64,000 bases of DNA from Vibrio neptunius (lineage in GTDB: Bacteria; Pseudomonadota; Gammaproteobacteria; Enterobacterales; Vibrionaceae), in the NCBI GenBank assembly GCA_019339365.1, contig CP079859.1, positions 2,294,001 to 2,358,000 of the forward strand, read 5' to 3'. The stretch's first letter is position 1; each line of letters starts with the position of its first letter. The notes under the pieces were generated by a model. That model was not told where the DNA came from and made no database searches. It saw only the letters and a program-made list of their open reading frames with translations. A program made the translations under genes and the position numbers. Below are positions 9,694-17,944 of the stretch, piece after piece.

Positions 9694-10500
9694 ATGATAA
9701 GAATGCAGACTCTAATTGGTAAGATATCAATCGCTGCTGCTATAGGCTTAAGCCTGACAGCGTGCTCAATGTTCTCAGAACCTAAGCGAGAACCCTATTA
9801 CCCTCCACTTAGAGATACCGTCTATTCTGACGAAGACATTACGGTTATCGAGTCAAACAATGTTCTTAAAGCCGCCATTAAGTCCAATCAATATGTCAAC
9901 GTTGCCAACTACGATAATGTCAACGGCACTGCAGATAAAGTGTTTGCCGAAGTATTAAATAGTTCTGCGGTAACACTAAAAGACATTCAAAATGAACAGT
10001 TTCATCAAGGTCTAGAGACCATCATCAAACAGTTCACTTGCGAGCTATATGCCAGCAAACAGCCAGTTGATTCAGTTCAGCTTTGTCCACTATCTTCTAA
10101 GATTGTCGACAATAATTTGAATTACCTACCGTTTGAGGATGGATTGCGCTTTACTCAAAGACTGAGTACAACACTGTATGACAATGAGGATAGGCTCCAG
10201 ATCGAGCTGTTTCTCAAAAGTACTCACGAGCGCTCACTCGATTCTCTTTGGGGAGCAGTACATGAACTGGGGCGTTTCAACAACAGCACCCTCTCGCCAG
10301 ACAGCCTAGTCCTGACTGTGAATATGAAGGTGTATAAAAAGTCGGACTCAAACTTACGTTGGATGTACCTTCACCCAGAGCCTTTAGTCTTCTTTGTGGT
10401 ACTGCCATCTGTGGATTTGATCGTAAGCCGCCCAAATGAGGTAGAGAGTATGAATTTCTCCTATCGAAGCGCGAAACTGCTCGTTGTCGATAGCCGTTAA
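9694..10500 (+). CDS. Predicted lipoprotein of unknown function next to the T6SS cluster
   Basis: 268 residues. A signal peptide (roughly residues 8-22) ends in the lipobox LTAC, so the mature protein begins at a lipidated Cys followed by SMFSEP; residues after the Cys (Ser, not Asp) favour outer-membrane sorting. The rest is soluble, with no motif I recognise; two further Cys residues (FTCELY and LCPLSS) could form a disulfide. The start is uncertain: MIRMQT at 9694 or the Met three codons later, neither with a clear ribosome site. It is transcribed in the same direction as vgrG, 193 bases downstream, so it may belong to the secretion locus, but it could also be an unrelated gene. Confidence 0.65.
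   Translation: MIRMQTLIGKISIAAAIGLSLTACSMFSEPKREPYYPPLRDTVYSDEDITVIESNNVLKAAIKSNQYVNVANYDNVNGTADKVFAEVLNSSAVTLKDIQNEQFHQGLETIIKQFTCELYASKQPVDSVQLCPLSSKIVDNNLNYLPFEDGLRFTQRLSTTLYDNEDRLQIELFLKSTHERSLDSLWGAVHELGRFNNSTLSPDSLVLTVNMKVYKKSDSNLRWMYLHPEPLVFFVVLPSVDLIVSRPNEVESMNFSYRSAKLLVVDSR
10102..10113. promoter_or_regulatory. Third copy of the prp palindrome, inside the lipoprotein gene
   Basis: A perfect ATTGTCGACAAT, identical to the two upstream copies, lies within the coding sequence and encodes Ile-Val-Asp-Asn. A given 12-mer is expected by chance far less than once in a window of this size. It may be an auxiliary operator about 600 bp away that supports looping, or a coincidence. Confidence 0.4.
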
Positions 10501-10693
10501 AAGAATGATGGATTCTGAGAGCGGCTCACACATTCAGTTATTATAGGGCTTAAACAGCGCGAATAATTAGTGGTAGGATTTATTTACGATAAGTTTACTG
10601 CTACTTTTTATAAATCCAACAAATTATACCTAGCGTATCAGTATAATTTTTAAGGTCTTTTTTCGACCAGACTAATTATTTCAAGGATATTAT

Positions 10694-12676
10694 ATGGCTG
10701 ATAAGTATTCAGCGTCGGCTAACTTAATTTCGGCAAAGGACTATAAGAATCAAGAGCATACAGTTAGCGAGTTTACTGTAACTCAGGCTTTGTCCACTCC
10801 TTTTGAGATTACCGCCGTACTCGTCTCCTCTAGTTTCATTGTTAAAGACCAACTTGGTCAGCTGTTGACGATAAACCGATATTCCAATGAGTCTGGCAGC
10901 AACAAGTTGCAACGCTCTTTTAATGGAGTTATTGCTCGCATCGAACAAATGGGGCTGGACGCCAATCTGCAATTCATGCAGTACCGACTCACGCTTCGAC
11001 CATGGTTCTGGCTTCTCACGCACACACATTCTTTCCGTGTTTATCAAACTCAAACGACGAAAGACATCATCAGCGATATCTTCGATAACGCGGGTTTTAA
11101 AGGTAAATACAAGCTCTCTAGTTTACCTTCAACAAAAAGAGAATATTGCCTCCAATACAACGAGTCGGATTTCGATTTTGTAACACGTTTGCTCGCAGAA
11201 GAAGGCCTACATTACTATTTCACACATGAATCCGGTGATCACACTATGGTCATCCAAGATGCACAATCACCTTTCGATAAGGCTGATGTAGCAAAATTTG
11301 ATATGCAAGAAACTCCTTCAGGAAGCTTGCCTCTGATTAAAACCTGGTCACCCGTGATGTCTTTTCACGGTGCTAGTGTAGAACTAACGGCATACGACTA
11401 CTCACAGTCTAAATTAGTCACCAGCAAAGCAAAAACCAGCAGCAATACCATCGCAAATAATACGAAGCTGGCATCTGTCCACTATCCTGATTTAGGCATA
11501 AGTGGAGATATGACCGACTTATCTAGCAACTTGGCAAAAAGACGGATTGAGCAAATAGAGCAGGATTATCAATCTGTTATTGCTCAGGCCGAACATGATA
11601 TGTTCGAGGTCGCCACTTGGTTTTCTCTGTCAAGCCACCTCGACAAATCACAACTTGGTGATTTTTCCGTAGTCAGCACATCAACGCATTATTCCGATGA
11701 TGTTCGCTGTGCTACAGAAATCAAACTCATACCCAAAGCAACACCAACATATCCAACACCACGATCAAAACAAGTAGTGAATGGATTGCAGAGTGCTACC
11801 GTTGCAGGCTCAACAGCAGGTGAAATCAACCAAGATGATCAAGGCAGAGTCCGTATTCAATTTCATTGGGATACTGAAGCCAGTGGCGATAAAACTAGTT
11901 GTTACGTGCGTGTCGCGCAAATGATGGCAGGTAGCGGCTATGGGACGCAGTTTATTCCGCGAGTAGGTCAGGAAGTACTGGTTTCCTTTATTGACGGCGA
12001 TCCTGATCAGCCAATCATTACGGGCAGTGTGTATAACAGTAAAAACGCACCGCCCTATAAAGAAGCGAATACCACTAAAACTGGGATTAAGACGAAACTG
12101 ACAGGCCAAACAAACGAGCTCTACTTTGACGATAAAAAAGACAATGAGCTGGTTTATCTCCACGCCGCAAAAGACATCACACAAGAAGTCGAAAACAACC
12201 ATACTGAAACGGTCAAAGGTGAACTCAGTCAATCAGTAACCAAAGCCATGACTATTGCCACCGAAGACAACTATACGCTGAATGTCACTAAGGCGATGAG
12301 CGGCTCAGCGAAATCAATTACGCTGGAAGCAGATGACTCCATCGATCTCAAAGTTGGCTCAAGTAAGATTTCTATTTCCTCATCCTCAATATCTATCGAG
12401 GCCACTAATATTGATGTAAAGGCGAGCAGTGCGCTAAACCTAGAGGGAACGAATGTTACCAGCAAGGCTACCTCTGCGAATAAAGTGTCAGGAACAACAA
12501 CAGCACTTGAAGCCACAAGTTCAAACAGTATTAAAGGACTGAGCATTGAAATCAAAGCCAGCACGACTCTCAGTGCTGAAGGTTCTCTCAGTGCCGAATT
12601 TAAGTCTGGGCTTAAAGGCACATTCGACGGTGGTGTATTAGGTGAACTCAAAGGCGCTATTGTGAAGGTTAATTAA
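10694..12676 (+). CDS. vgrG: T6SS spike protein VgrG (TssI)
   Basis: Forms the trimeric tip of the T6SS tube. 660 residues with the three expected parts: an N-terminal gp27-like domain (residues about 1-370, with YCLQYNESDFDFVTRLLAEEGLHYYF), an OB-fold gp5-like part (QGRVRIQFHWD, then IPRVGQEVLVSFIDGDPDQPIITGSVYN), and a C-terminal repetitive beta-helix rich in Ser, Ala and Thr (about 490-660). It ends at KVN with no added effector domain, so it is a plain rather than an evolved VgrG. The upstream gap is AT-rich. Followed after 4 bases by the next gene, so an operon with the PAAR gene is likely. Confidence 0.95.
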   Translation: MADKYSASANLISAKDYKNQEHTVSEFTVTQALSTPFEITAVLVSSSFIVKDQLGQLLTINRYSNESGSNKLQRSFNGVIARIEQMGLDANLQFMQYRLTLRPWFWLLTHTHSFRVYQTQTTKDIISDIFDNAGFKGKYKLSSLPSTKREYCLQYNESDFDFVTRLLAEEGLHYYFTHESGDHTMVIQDAQSPFDKADVAKFDMQETPSGSLPLIKTWSPVMSFHGASVELTAYDYSQSKLVTSKAKTSSNTIANNTKLASVHYPDLGISGDMTDLSSNLAKRRIEQIEQDYQSVIAQAEHDMFEVATWFSLSSHLDKSQLGDFSVVSTSTHYSDDVRCATEIKLIPKATPTYPTPRSKQVVNGLQSATVAGSTAGEINQDDQGRVRIQFHWDTEASGDKTSCYVRVAQMMAGSGYGTQFIPRVGQEVLVSFIDGDPDQPIITGSVYNSKNAPPYKEANTTKTGIKTKLTGQTNELYFDDKKDNELVYLHAAKDITQEVENNHTETVKGELSQSVTKAMTIATEDNYTLNVTKAMSGSAKSITLEADDSIDLKVGSSKISISSSSISIEATNIDVKASSALNLEGTNVTSKATSANKVSGTTTALEATSSNSIKGLSIEIKASTTLSAEGSLSAEFKSGLKGTFDGGVLGELKGAIVKVN

Positions 12677-12680
12677 ATCT

Positions 12681-13250
12681 ATGTATAAAAAAATCCCTTA
12701 CCAGAGCAGTGCTCAAATATTACCAAGATTTCAAGCGTCAGACGAAGCCACGCAAATTATTGGCGATGAGTTACCCATCGACCAAGTCATAAGCAAGCTT
12801 CAGCAAGCAAAGTTGTACAACGACCTAGTGCAATTTCTGGCTCATGCTCTACCCGTTCGCGAGAGCATCTGGTGGGCATTGTGCTGTGTATCATCAAGAA
12901 ATGATATTTGGAATGACACACAAAAGATGTCTCTTGACACGGTTAAACAATGGGCTCAGTCACCGTCGGAGGAACTTCGCAGACGAGCAGAGCTATTGGC
13001 GAATCGCCTTGAACTTAACTGTGGGCCATCATGGCTAACCCAAGCGGTGTTTTGGAACGGTTCTGGAAGCATAGTTGCGCCAGATCTACCAGTTGTATTA
13101 CCAGACCCTTTTCTTTACGCGAAAGCTGTCAGCGGTGCCATTAATCACGCGGCTTCGTTACCAGAATGGGATAAATCCGAGCAATATTACGAAAAGGCAG
13201 TTCAAACTGCTCTCGACATTGCTTCAGGAGGCAACGGAGGTATTCAATGA
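12681..13250 (+). CDS. VgrG-PAAR linked cytoplasmic protein, unknown function
   Basis: 189 residues without signal peptide or membrane segments. It has a helical look, with conserved-looking ALPVRESIWWALCCVSS and LPDPFLYAKAVSGAINHAASLP. From memory, proteins of this kind (annotated as DUF6931) sit between vgrG and PAAR genes in Vibrio and other T6SS loci; I cannot run the search. Position suggests an adaptor or chaperone for loading the spike. It starts 4 bases after vgrG and its stop overlaps the PAAR start by 4 bases, so translation of the three is coupled. No toxin motif is visible. Confidence 0.65.
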   Translation: MYKKIPYQSSAQILPRFQASDEATQIIGDELPIDQVISKLQQAKLYNDLVQFLAHALPVRESIWWALCCVSSRNDIWNDTQKMSLDTVKQWAQSPSEELRRRAELLANRLELNCGPSWLTQAVFWNGSGSIVAPDLPVVLPDPFLYAKAVSGAINHAASLPEWDKSEQYYEKAVQTALDIASGGNGGIQ

Positions 13251-13549
13251 CACTACCCGCAGCAAGATTGACAGATATGCATGTCTGCCCGATGCAAACT
13301 CCAGCGGTTCCACCAATACCCCATGTTGGTGGGCCTATCACAGGGCCAGGAGCTCCAACAGTTTTGGTCGGGAGCCTGCCTGCAGCCACACTGGGAGATA
13401 TATGTGTTTGTGTTGGCCCTCCTGATTCCATTATCAAAGGAAGTGCTACCGTTATGATAAACAGCAAGCCTGCAGCACGAATGGGAGATACGACCTCACA
13501 CGGCGGAAGTATCGTATTAGGTATGCCTACCGTTTTAATCGGTGGATAG
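13247..13549 (+). CDS. PAAR-domain spike tip protein
   Basis: Caps the VgrG trimer and sharpens the secretion needle. The 100 residues are almost wholly a PAAR repeat domain: PAARLTD-MHVCP at the start, PHVGGPI, a central VLVGSLPAATLGDICVCVGPPDSI, and the closing KPAARMGDTTSHGGSI. His and Cys residues in these motifs are the usual zinc ligands. There is no C-terminal extension, so it does not itself carry an effector. The gene overlaps the preceding one by 4 bases. Confidence 0.93.
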   Translation: MTLPAARLTDMHVCPMQTPAVPPIPHVGGPITGPGAPTVLVGSLPAATLGDICVCVGPPDSIIKGSATVMINSKPAARMGDTTSHGGSIVLGMPTVLIGG

Positions 13550-13946
13550 AATCGATTCTAGCTGCTTGTTGCAAAACAGCAGCCTTTTCGAACTTTGTGA
13601 CTATCATTGACCAGTGCAAACACCTAATTTTGCCAGAAAATCACAACATTGCATTTACAGAACAACACCTCTTAAAGGTGATAAATTTCGACAAACCGCC
13701 TTAAGAGTACAAAAAATAGACACCTTTTGGTTTTTGCAAACCATATAAAAAACAAGGTATTGATAAAAAATATACGTCATCCGGCCAATTTTCTAGAAGG
13801 GGATCACTTTTCAAGGTAAATAATAAAATTGGACGAGCCTTTTTCAAAAATAAGCCTAGACTATGAGAAATACGGTTTTATTAACTAATAATAAGTAAGC
13901 ACACATTTTATAAACTTTCTTGTGAACTACTAATAACGGACGCTGT
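13550..13946. other. 397-bp AT-rich gap between the PAAR gene and tssA
   Basis: No coding sequence is seen. It holds the terminator-like hairpin just after the PAAR gene and a long AT-rich stretch, including the inverted repeat CACCT-N5-AGGTG at 13667-13681. It must contain the promoter of the main tssA-to-kinase transcript. I found no convincing sigma-54 -24/-12 element; a candidate near 13829 lacks the GC of the -12 box. High AT content here would suit silencing by H-NS. Confidence 0.5.
13561..13588 (+). terminator. Probable terminator after the vgrG-PAAR unit
   Basis: GCTGCT, an 11-base loop, then AGCAGC followed by CTTTT. The stem is only six pairs and the T run is short, so termination may be partial. 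Placement right after the PAAR stop fits. Confidence 0.5.
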
Positions 13947-15323
13947 ATGGTTGATATTGAAGCACTATTGAAACCTATATCTGAAGAACAACCGTCAGGA
14001 ACATACCTGAAGCTAGATCGTAGTGCCTACCGTACGTTGAGAAACCACTACAACACTGCACAATCGTCATTCCGCCAGTTAATTGAAACCCCAGACGCTT
14101 CAAGTGATGAAGCGCTTATCGAAGCGAATCAGAGCAACTGGGACTTGTTGCGTACATCGACGTTTGACGCTCTGACTACGCAAACTAAAGATATTGAGTT
14201 TTTAGGTTGGTATATTGCTAGCCAGCTTTTTACTCCAGCACCTTATGACAACCTCGCTAGCTCAACGAAAGCACTAGTCGGGTTTGTTGAATCGTTTTGG
14301 CCAACACTAAACCCTCATCCTCCAATTGAGAAGTTAAAAAGTAGTGACGAATCAGGTCAGGCTAAAGAACTCGTTGAGTTTCGAACAAAACCGCTTCTTC
14401 AGCTTGTTGGTGAAAGCCAAGATTCGACAGCACTTTACATGCCATTGCAAATGATCAGTCTTATTGATGAACTCTCTTTTGGTGATTTCCTACGTGCAGA
14501 AAGAGCAGGAAAGATTGCAGAGCTAAAAGATAGAGCACAAACCCTTTTCTCTAATGATGTGCTAAGTACACTAAGTGGCCTGTCAGAGAGCTATCAAAAT
14601 TTTGATGCTGCAGAAAAACTGATTGCAAAAGAATGTCAAACGCTAGGGGTTGCTCAAGTAAGCTTCAAATTTGTCAAAGCTAACATTGCCGACCTAATCA
14701 ATGCGATACAGTTTTTGGTCGGCGACAAATTTGCCCGATGGCCGCTAGATGATGAGTTCAAGCCTGTCGTCGATGAACCGACACCAGCCGCTAGTCAAGA
14801 ATCACAATCCGCTCCTGTTAACGAAACACCACAAACAGGTGTCGAACATTCAGGTCTGGTTGCCCCGCAGCCTGTGGCTCAAAGTCCAAGTCAACCTCAG
14901 TCTGTGAGCTCGGTAGTCACTCATCGAGATCAAGCTTTCCACGAGCTGCGTAAGATCTCTGAATTTTTTCAAAGAACAGAACCTCATAGTCCTATTCCAT
15001 TTTTGCTTGAGAGGGCAATTCGATGGGGCTATATGAGCTTGCCTGAACTACTGAATGAGATGACAGGCGGTAACTCCGGTGTAATCACTCATATTAATCA
15101 AGTTTCTGGCATGGATAACTTAGCGCAAGCAGATCTAAGTAACAAACCAGCCACTTCAACACAAACAGTTTCATCCGCACCTGGGCTATCACAGACAGGT
15201 GCTCATGTTCCGTCTCCGCAGACTTCAGCTCCTTCAGAGCCAGTCACAACGAGCGAACAAACTACTCAAACTCAAGCGAACACTACTCAACCTGAAAGTG
15301 GTATTAGTAGCTTCGAGTGGTAA
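13947..15323 (+). CDS. tssA: T6SS baseplate/sheath assembly protein TssA (ImpA family)
   Basis: Coordinates baseplate docking and growth of tube and sheath. The 458-residue protein opens with an ImpA_N domain (residues about 1-190, MVDIEALLKPISEEQPSGTYL, with LGWYIASQLF and FVESFWPTLNPHPP). A low-complexity linker rich in Gln, Pro and Ser (about 270-330) precedes a helical stretch RDQAFHELRKISEFFQRTEPHSPIPFLLERAIRWG that is typical of short TssA C-terminal regions, and a second Thr/Gln-rich tail ends in SSFEW. First gene of the core operon, 34 bases before hcp. Confidence 0.92.
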   Translation: MVDIEALLKPISEEQPSGTYLKLDRSAYRTLRNHYNTAQSSFRQLIETPDASSDEALIEANQSNWDLLRTSTFDALTTQTKDIEFLGWYIASQLFTPAPYDNLASSTKALVGFVESFWPTLNPHPPIEKLKSSDESGQAKELVEFRTKPLLQLVGESQDSTALYMPLQMISLIDELSFGDFLRAERAGKIAELKDRAQTLFSNDVLSTLSGLSESYQNFDAAEKLIAKECQTLGVAQVSFKFVKANIADLINAIQFLVGDKFARWPLDDEFKPVVDEPTPAASQESQSAPVNETPQTGVEHSGLVAPQPVAQSPSQPQSVSSVVTHRDQAFHELRKISEFFQRTEPHSPIPFLLERAIRWGYMSLPELLNEMTGGNSGVITHINQVSGMDNLAQADLSNKPATSTQTVSSAPGLSQTGAHVPSPQTSAPSEPVTTSEQTTQTQANTTQPESGISSFEW

Positions 15324-15357
15324 AAACACTAAATGCTAATTAGCGAAGGAGATCAAC

Positions 15358-15879
15358 ATGGCTTCTATTTTCATGAGAATTGATGGCACTACACCTAAAG
15401 GTGCAGCAACTGTAGAAAAGATCGGTGGTAAAGATGGCTTCTTTGCTATTGACACCGTAACTTGGAACGCAGTTCGTGGTGTAGGTATTGATGTAGGTAA
15501 CGCAAACAACGCTGACCAAGGTATGGTTGCGCTAGGTGAAATCAACGTTACTCGTGGGTGTGATGGTGCAACCCCTTACCTAACGACCTTCTTGTACGCT
15601 CCAGGCGGCGAAGGTAAAACGGTTGAGATTGTCATGACTAAACCAAACCGTGAAGGTTCAGGTGCAGATCCTTACCTAATCGTTACTCTAAAAGCAGCTC
15701 GTATGTCTAGCTACAACATGGCTGGTTCTGACGGTACTCTTCCAAACGAATCGTTCTCTCTAACTTACACTGAAATCTCGAAAGCTTACTACATCGAGGG
15801 TGAAGGCGGTAAGATCGAGAAAGGCCCAGAAGTAGGGTTCGACGCAACCACTGCAAAAGTGACATCGACAGCTAAATAA
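15358..15879 (+). CDS. hcp: T6SS inner tube protein Hcp (TssD)
   Basis: Hexameric rings stack into the expelled inner tube. 173 residues; Hcp family features include IFMRIDGTTPKGAATVEKIGG at the start, EINVTRGCDGATPYLTTFLYAPGG in the middle, and FSLTYTEISKAYYIEG near the C terminus. It has an excellent GAAGGAG site before the ATG and codon use rich in GGT, CGT and GTA, as expected for a highly expressed gene. Confidence 0.96.
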   Translation: MASIFMRIDGTTPKGAATVEKIGGKDGFFAIDTVTWNAVRGVGIDVGNANNADQGMVALGEINVTRGCDGATPYLTTFLYAPGGEGKTVEIVMTKPNREGSGADPYLIVTLKAARMSSYNMAGSDGTLPNESFSLTYTEISKAYYIEGEGGKIEKGPEVGFDATTAKVTSTAK

Positions 15880-15898
15880 TTAGCCAAGGAGAACCATT

Positions 15899-16405
15899 GT
15901 GGCACTAAACTCCCAACACAAACGTGTAAGTAAAAACCGCGTAAGTATTACTTACGATGTGGAAACTAATGGCGCGGTAGAAACCAAAGAACTCCCATTT
16001 GTGGTTGGGGTGATTGGTGACTACTCTGGTCATAAGCAAGACAAGGAAGACGTTGAAGATCGTACATTCTACAACGTTGACAAAGACAACTTTGACTCCG
16101 TGATGAAACGCGTCGGACCAGAGTTGTCTTTGAAAGTCGATAACGTACTTGCAGACGATGATAGTCAGTTTGAAGCAAATTTGACGTTCAATTCAATGAA
16201 AGACTTTGAACCTGAAGCCATCGTCGAGCAAGTTGAACCTCTTAAAAAGCTTGTTGAAACGCGTAACCAACTCAAAGTCCTACTTTCAAAAGCAGACCGT
16301 TCTCGTGATCTTGAGAAACTGCTGAAAGAAGTTCTACAGAGCGCAGATACTATCAACGCACTGTCAGAAGAGCTTGGTGTCAATAAGGAAGAAGGAGGCG
16401 AATAA
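15899..16405 (+). CDS. tssB: T6SS sheath small subunit TssB (VipA)
   Basis: With TssC forms the contractile sheath. 168 residues, with the family block ELPFVVGVIGDYSGH, then FYNVDKDNFDSVMKRVGPELSLKVDN, then FNSMKDFEPEAIVEQVEPLKKLVETRNQL, and the helical C terminus that threads into TssC. The start is a GTG behind a good AAGGAG site, 19 bases after hcp. Its stop overlaps the tssC start (TAATG), so the two sheath subunits are translationally coupled. Confidence 0.96.
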   Translation: MALNSQHKRVSKNRVSITYDVETNGAVETKELPFVVGVIGDYSGHKQDKEDVEDRTFYNVDKDNFDSVMKRVGPELSLKVDNVLADDDSQFEANLTFNSMKDFEPEAIVEQVEPLKKLVETRNQLKVLLSKADRSRDLEKLLKEVLQSADTINALSEELGVNKEEGGE

Positions 16406-17883
16406 TGAGTACAGAAGCTGAAAATCAAACGCAAACCGAAGCAGCAGAAGGTTCGCTGAGTTTTCTAGACCGAGCAATCGAAGCGACTACTCAAACACCT
16501 GCTGATACAACAAAAGAGTTGTTTTCTGTTCTTGCGGAACAAGCGCTTTCAGGAACGGTGACGTGGGATAAAAACGTTACTAAAACAATCGAAAATGCAA
16601 TTTCTGAAATTGACAAGAAGCTTTCTAAGCAGCTGTCAGAAGTCATGCAACAAAAAGAGCTTCAAAAACTCGAGGGCTCTTGGCGTGGGCTGCAGAAATT
16701 GGTTAAAGAGAGCGAACTAGGACGTGATCTAAAGATCAAAATGGTCGACTTTTCCCAAGAAGAGCTTCTAGACCAGTTTGAGGATGCTCCAGCAATCGAC
16801 CGTAGCCCACTATTTAACGCTGTATACCAGGGTGAATTCGGTACGGCCGGTGGTGAGCCTTATGGAACATTCATTGGTGATTACGAGTTTAGCGCTAAAG
16901 ACGAAGATGTTGCCCTACTTCGCTATATGGGTGAAGTTGCAGCAGCATGTCACGCTCCATTTGTTGCAGCTGCAAATGCACAAATGTTTGAGTTTAATGA
17001 CTTCACCACGTTCGACGAGGGCAAACCTGTAGCAGCTGGTTTTGATTCACCAGCCTATGCCGCTTGGAATGCATTCCGTGAAAGTGATGACGCGCGCTAT
17101 GTGACGCTGACTCTGCCACGAACGCTCGCTCGCCTACCATATGGTGCTAAAGGCCTTGGAACTGAGCTATTCGATTATGAAGAGCTTGGGACAGATATGG
17201 ATGGTAACCCAAATCCAGAAAACAACGACCAACTTGTGTGGTCTAATGCAGCCTATGATCTGGGTCTCAAAATGACTCAGGCATATACTGCTTCTGGCTG
17301 GTGTACTTCTATCCGTGGTCTTGATAACGGTGGTAAGGTTGAAAACCTACCTAATCTGACGTACAAAACGGAAGCTGGCGACTTAGTTCAACAGTGTCCA
17401 ACAGAAGTAAACCTCACAGATGAGCGAGAAAAAGAGCTTAGTGACCTAGGGTTCTTGCCTTTAGTTCATTACAAAAACTCGAACTACGGCGTGTTTATTG
17501 GTGGTCAAACGACTCAAAAACCAAAAACGTTCACTGACCCAGATGCGACCGCTAACGCTGCTATCTCCGCTCGCCTTCCATACATCATGGCAAGTAGCCG
17601 CATCGCGCACTACTTGAAAGTAATGGGACGTGACAAACTGGGTTCGAACCTTGAAGCACCTGACATCCAGCGTGAACTTCAGTTGTGGATCGACCAATAC
17701 ACTAACGCTGGTGCCATTGGTAACGAGCAACGTGCTAAGACACCACTTTGTGAGTCTCGAATTGAAGTAGTCGAGCAACCAGGTCGTCCAGGCTCCTACT
17801 CAGCTGTGGCACATCTACGTCCATGGCTACAACTTGAAGAATTAACAACCTCTGTACGTATGGTTGCTAAGATCCCAGGTTAA
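16405..17883 (+). CDS. tssC: T6SS sheath large subunit TssC (VipB)
   Basis: Main sheath protein, substrate of ClpV after contraction. 492 residues, complete: N-terminal ALSGTVTWDKN and LEGSWRGLQKLVKESELGRDLKIKM, central YGTFIGDYEFSAKDEDVALLRYMGEVAAACHAPFVAAAN, the TLPRTLARLPYG block, and the C-terminal ASSRIAHYLKVMGRDKLGS followed by PGRPGSYSAVAHLRPW. Directly followed by a strong hairpin before the second tssC-like gene. Confidence 0.97.
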   Translation: MSTEAENQTQTEAAEGSLSFLDRAIEATTQTPADTTKELFSVLAEQALSGTVTWDKNVTKTIENAISEIDKKLSKQLSEVMQQKELQKLEGSWRGLQKLVKESELGRDLKIKMVDFSQEELLDQFEDAPAIDRSPLFNAVYQGEFGTAGGEPYGTFIGDYEFSAKDEDVALLRYMGEVAAACHAPFVAAANAQMFEFNDFTTFDEGKPVAAGFDSPAYAAWNAFRESDDARYVTLTLPRTLARLPYGAKGLGTELFDYEELGTDMDGNPNPENNDQLVWSNAAYDLGLKMTQAYTASGWCTSIRGLDNGGKVENLPNLTYKTEAGDLVQQCPTEVNLTDEREKELSDLGFLPLVHYKNSNYGVFIGGQTTQKPKTFTDPDATANAAISARLPYIMASSRIAHYLKVMGRDKLGSNLEAPDIQRELQLWIDQYTNAGAIGNEQRAKTPLCESRIEVVEQPGRPGSYSAVAHLRPWLQLEELTTSVRMVAKIPG

Positions 17884-17891
17884 TCCAATTT

Positions 17892-17920
17892 AAGGCCGGA
17901 GCAATCCGGCCTTCCTTTCT
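17892..17920 (+). terminator. Strong intra-operon hairpin between the two tssC genes
   Basis: Nine-pair perfect stem AAGGCCGGA / TCCGGCCTT with a GCAA tetraloop, followed by a pyrimidine-rich TCCTTTCTTCC. It sits between tssC and the next gene. It probably acts as a partial terminator or a 3'-end stabiliser, leaving hcp, tssB and tssC in excess over the downstream baseplate genes. Confidence 0.75.
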
Positions 17921-17944
17921 TCCTGTCTACAATCTAAGGACATT

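Noticed and set aside
13825-13845. Sigma-54 promoter upstream of tssA (TTGGACG ... TTTTC)
   Set aside because: The -24 part is imperfect and the obligatory GC of the -12 element is missing.
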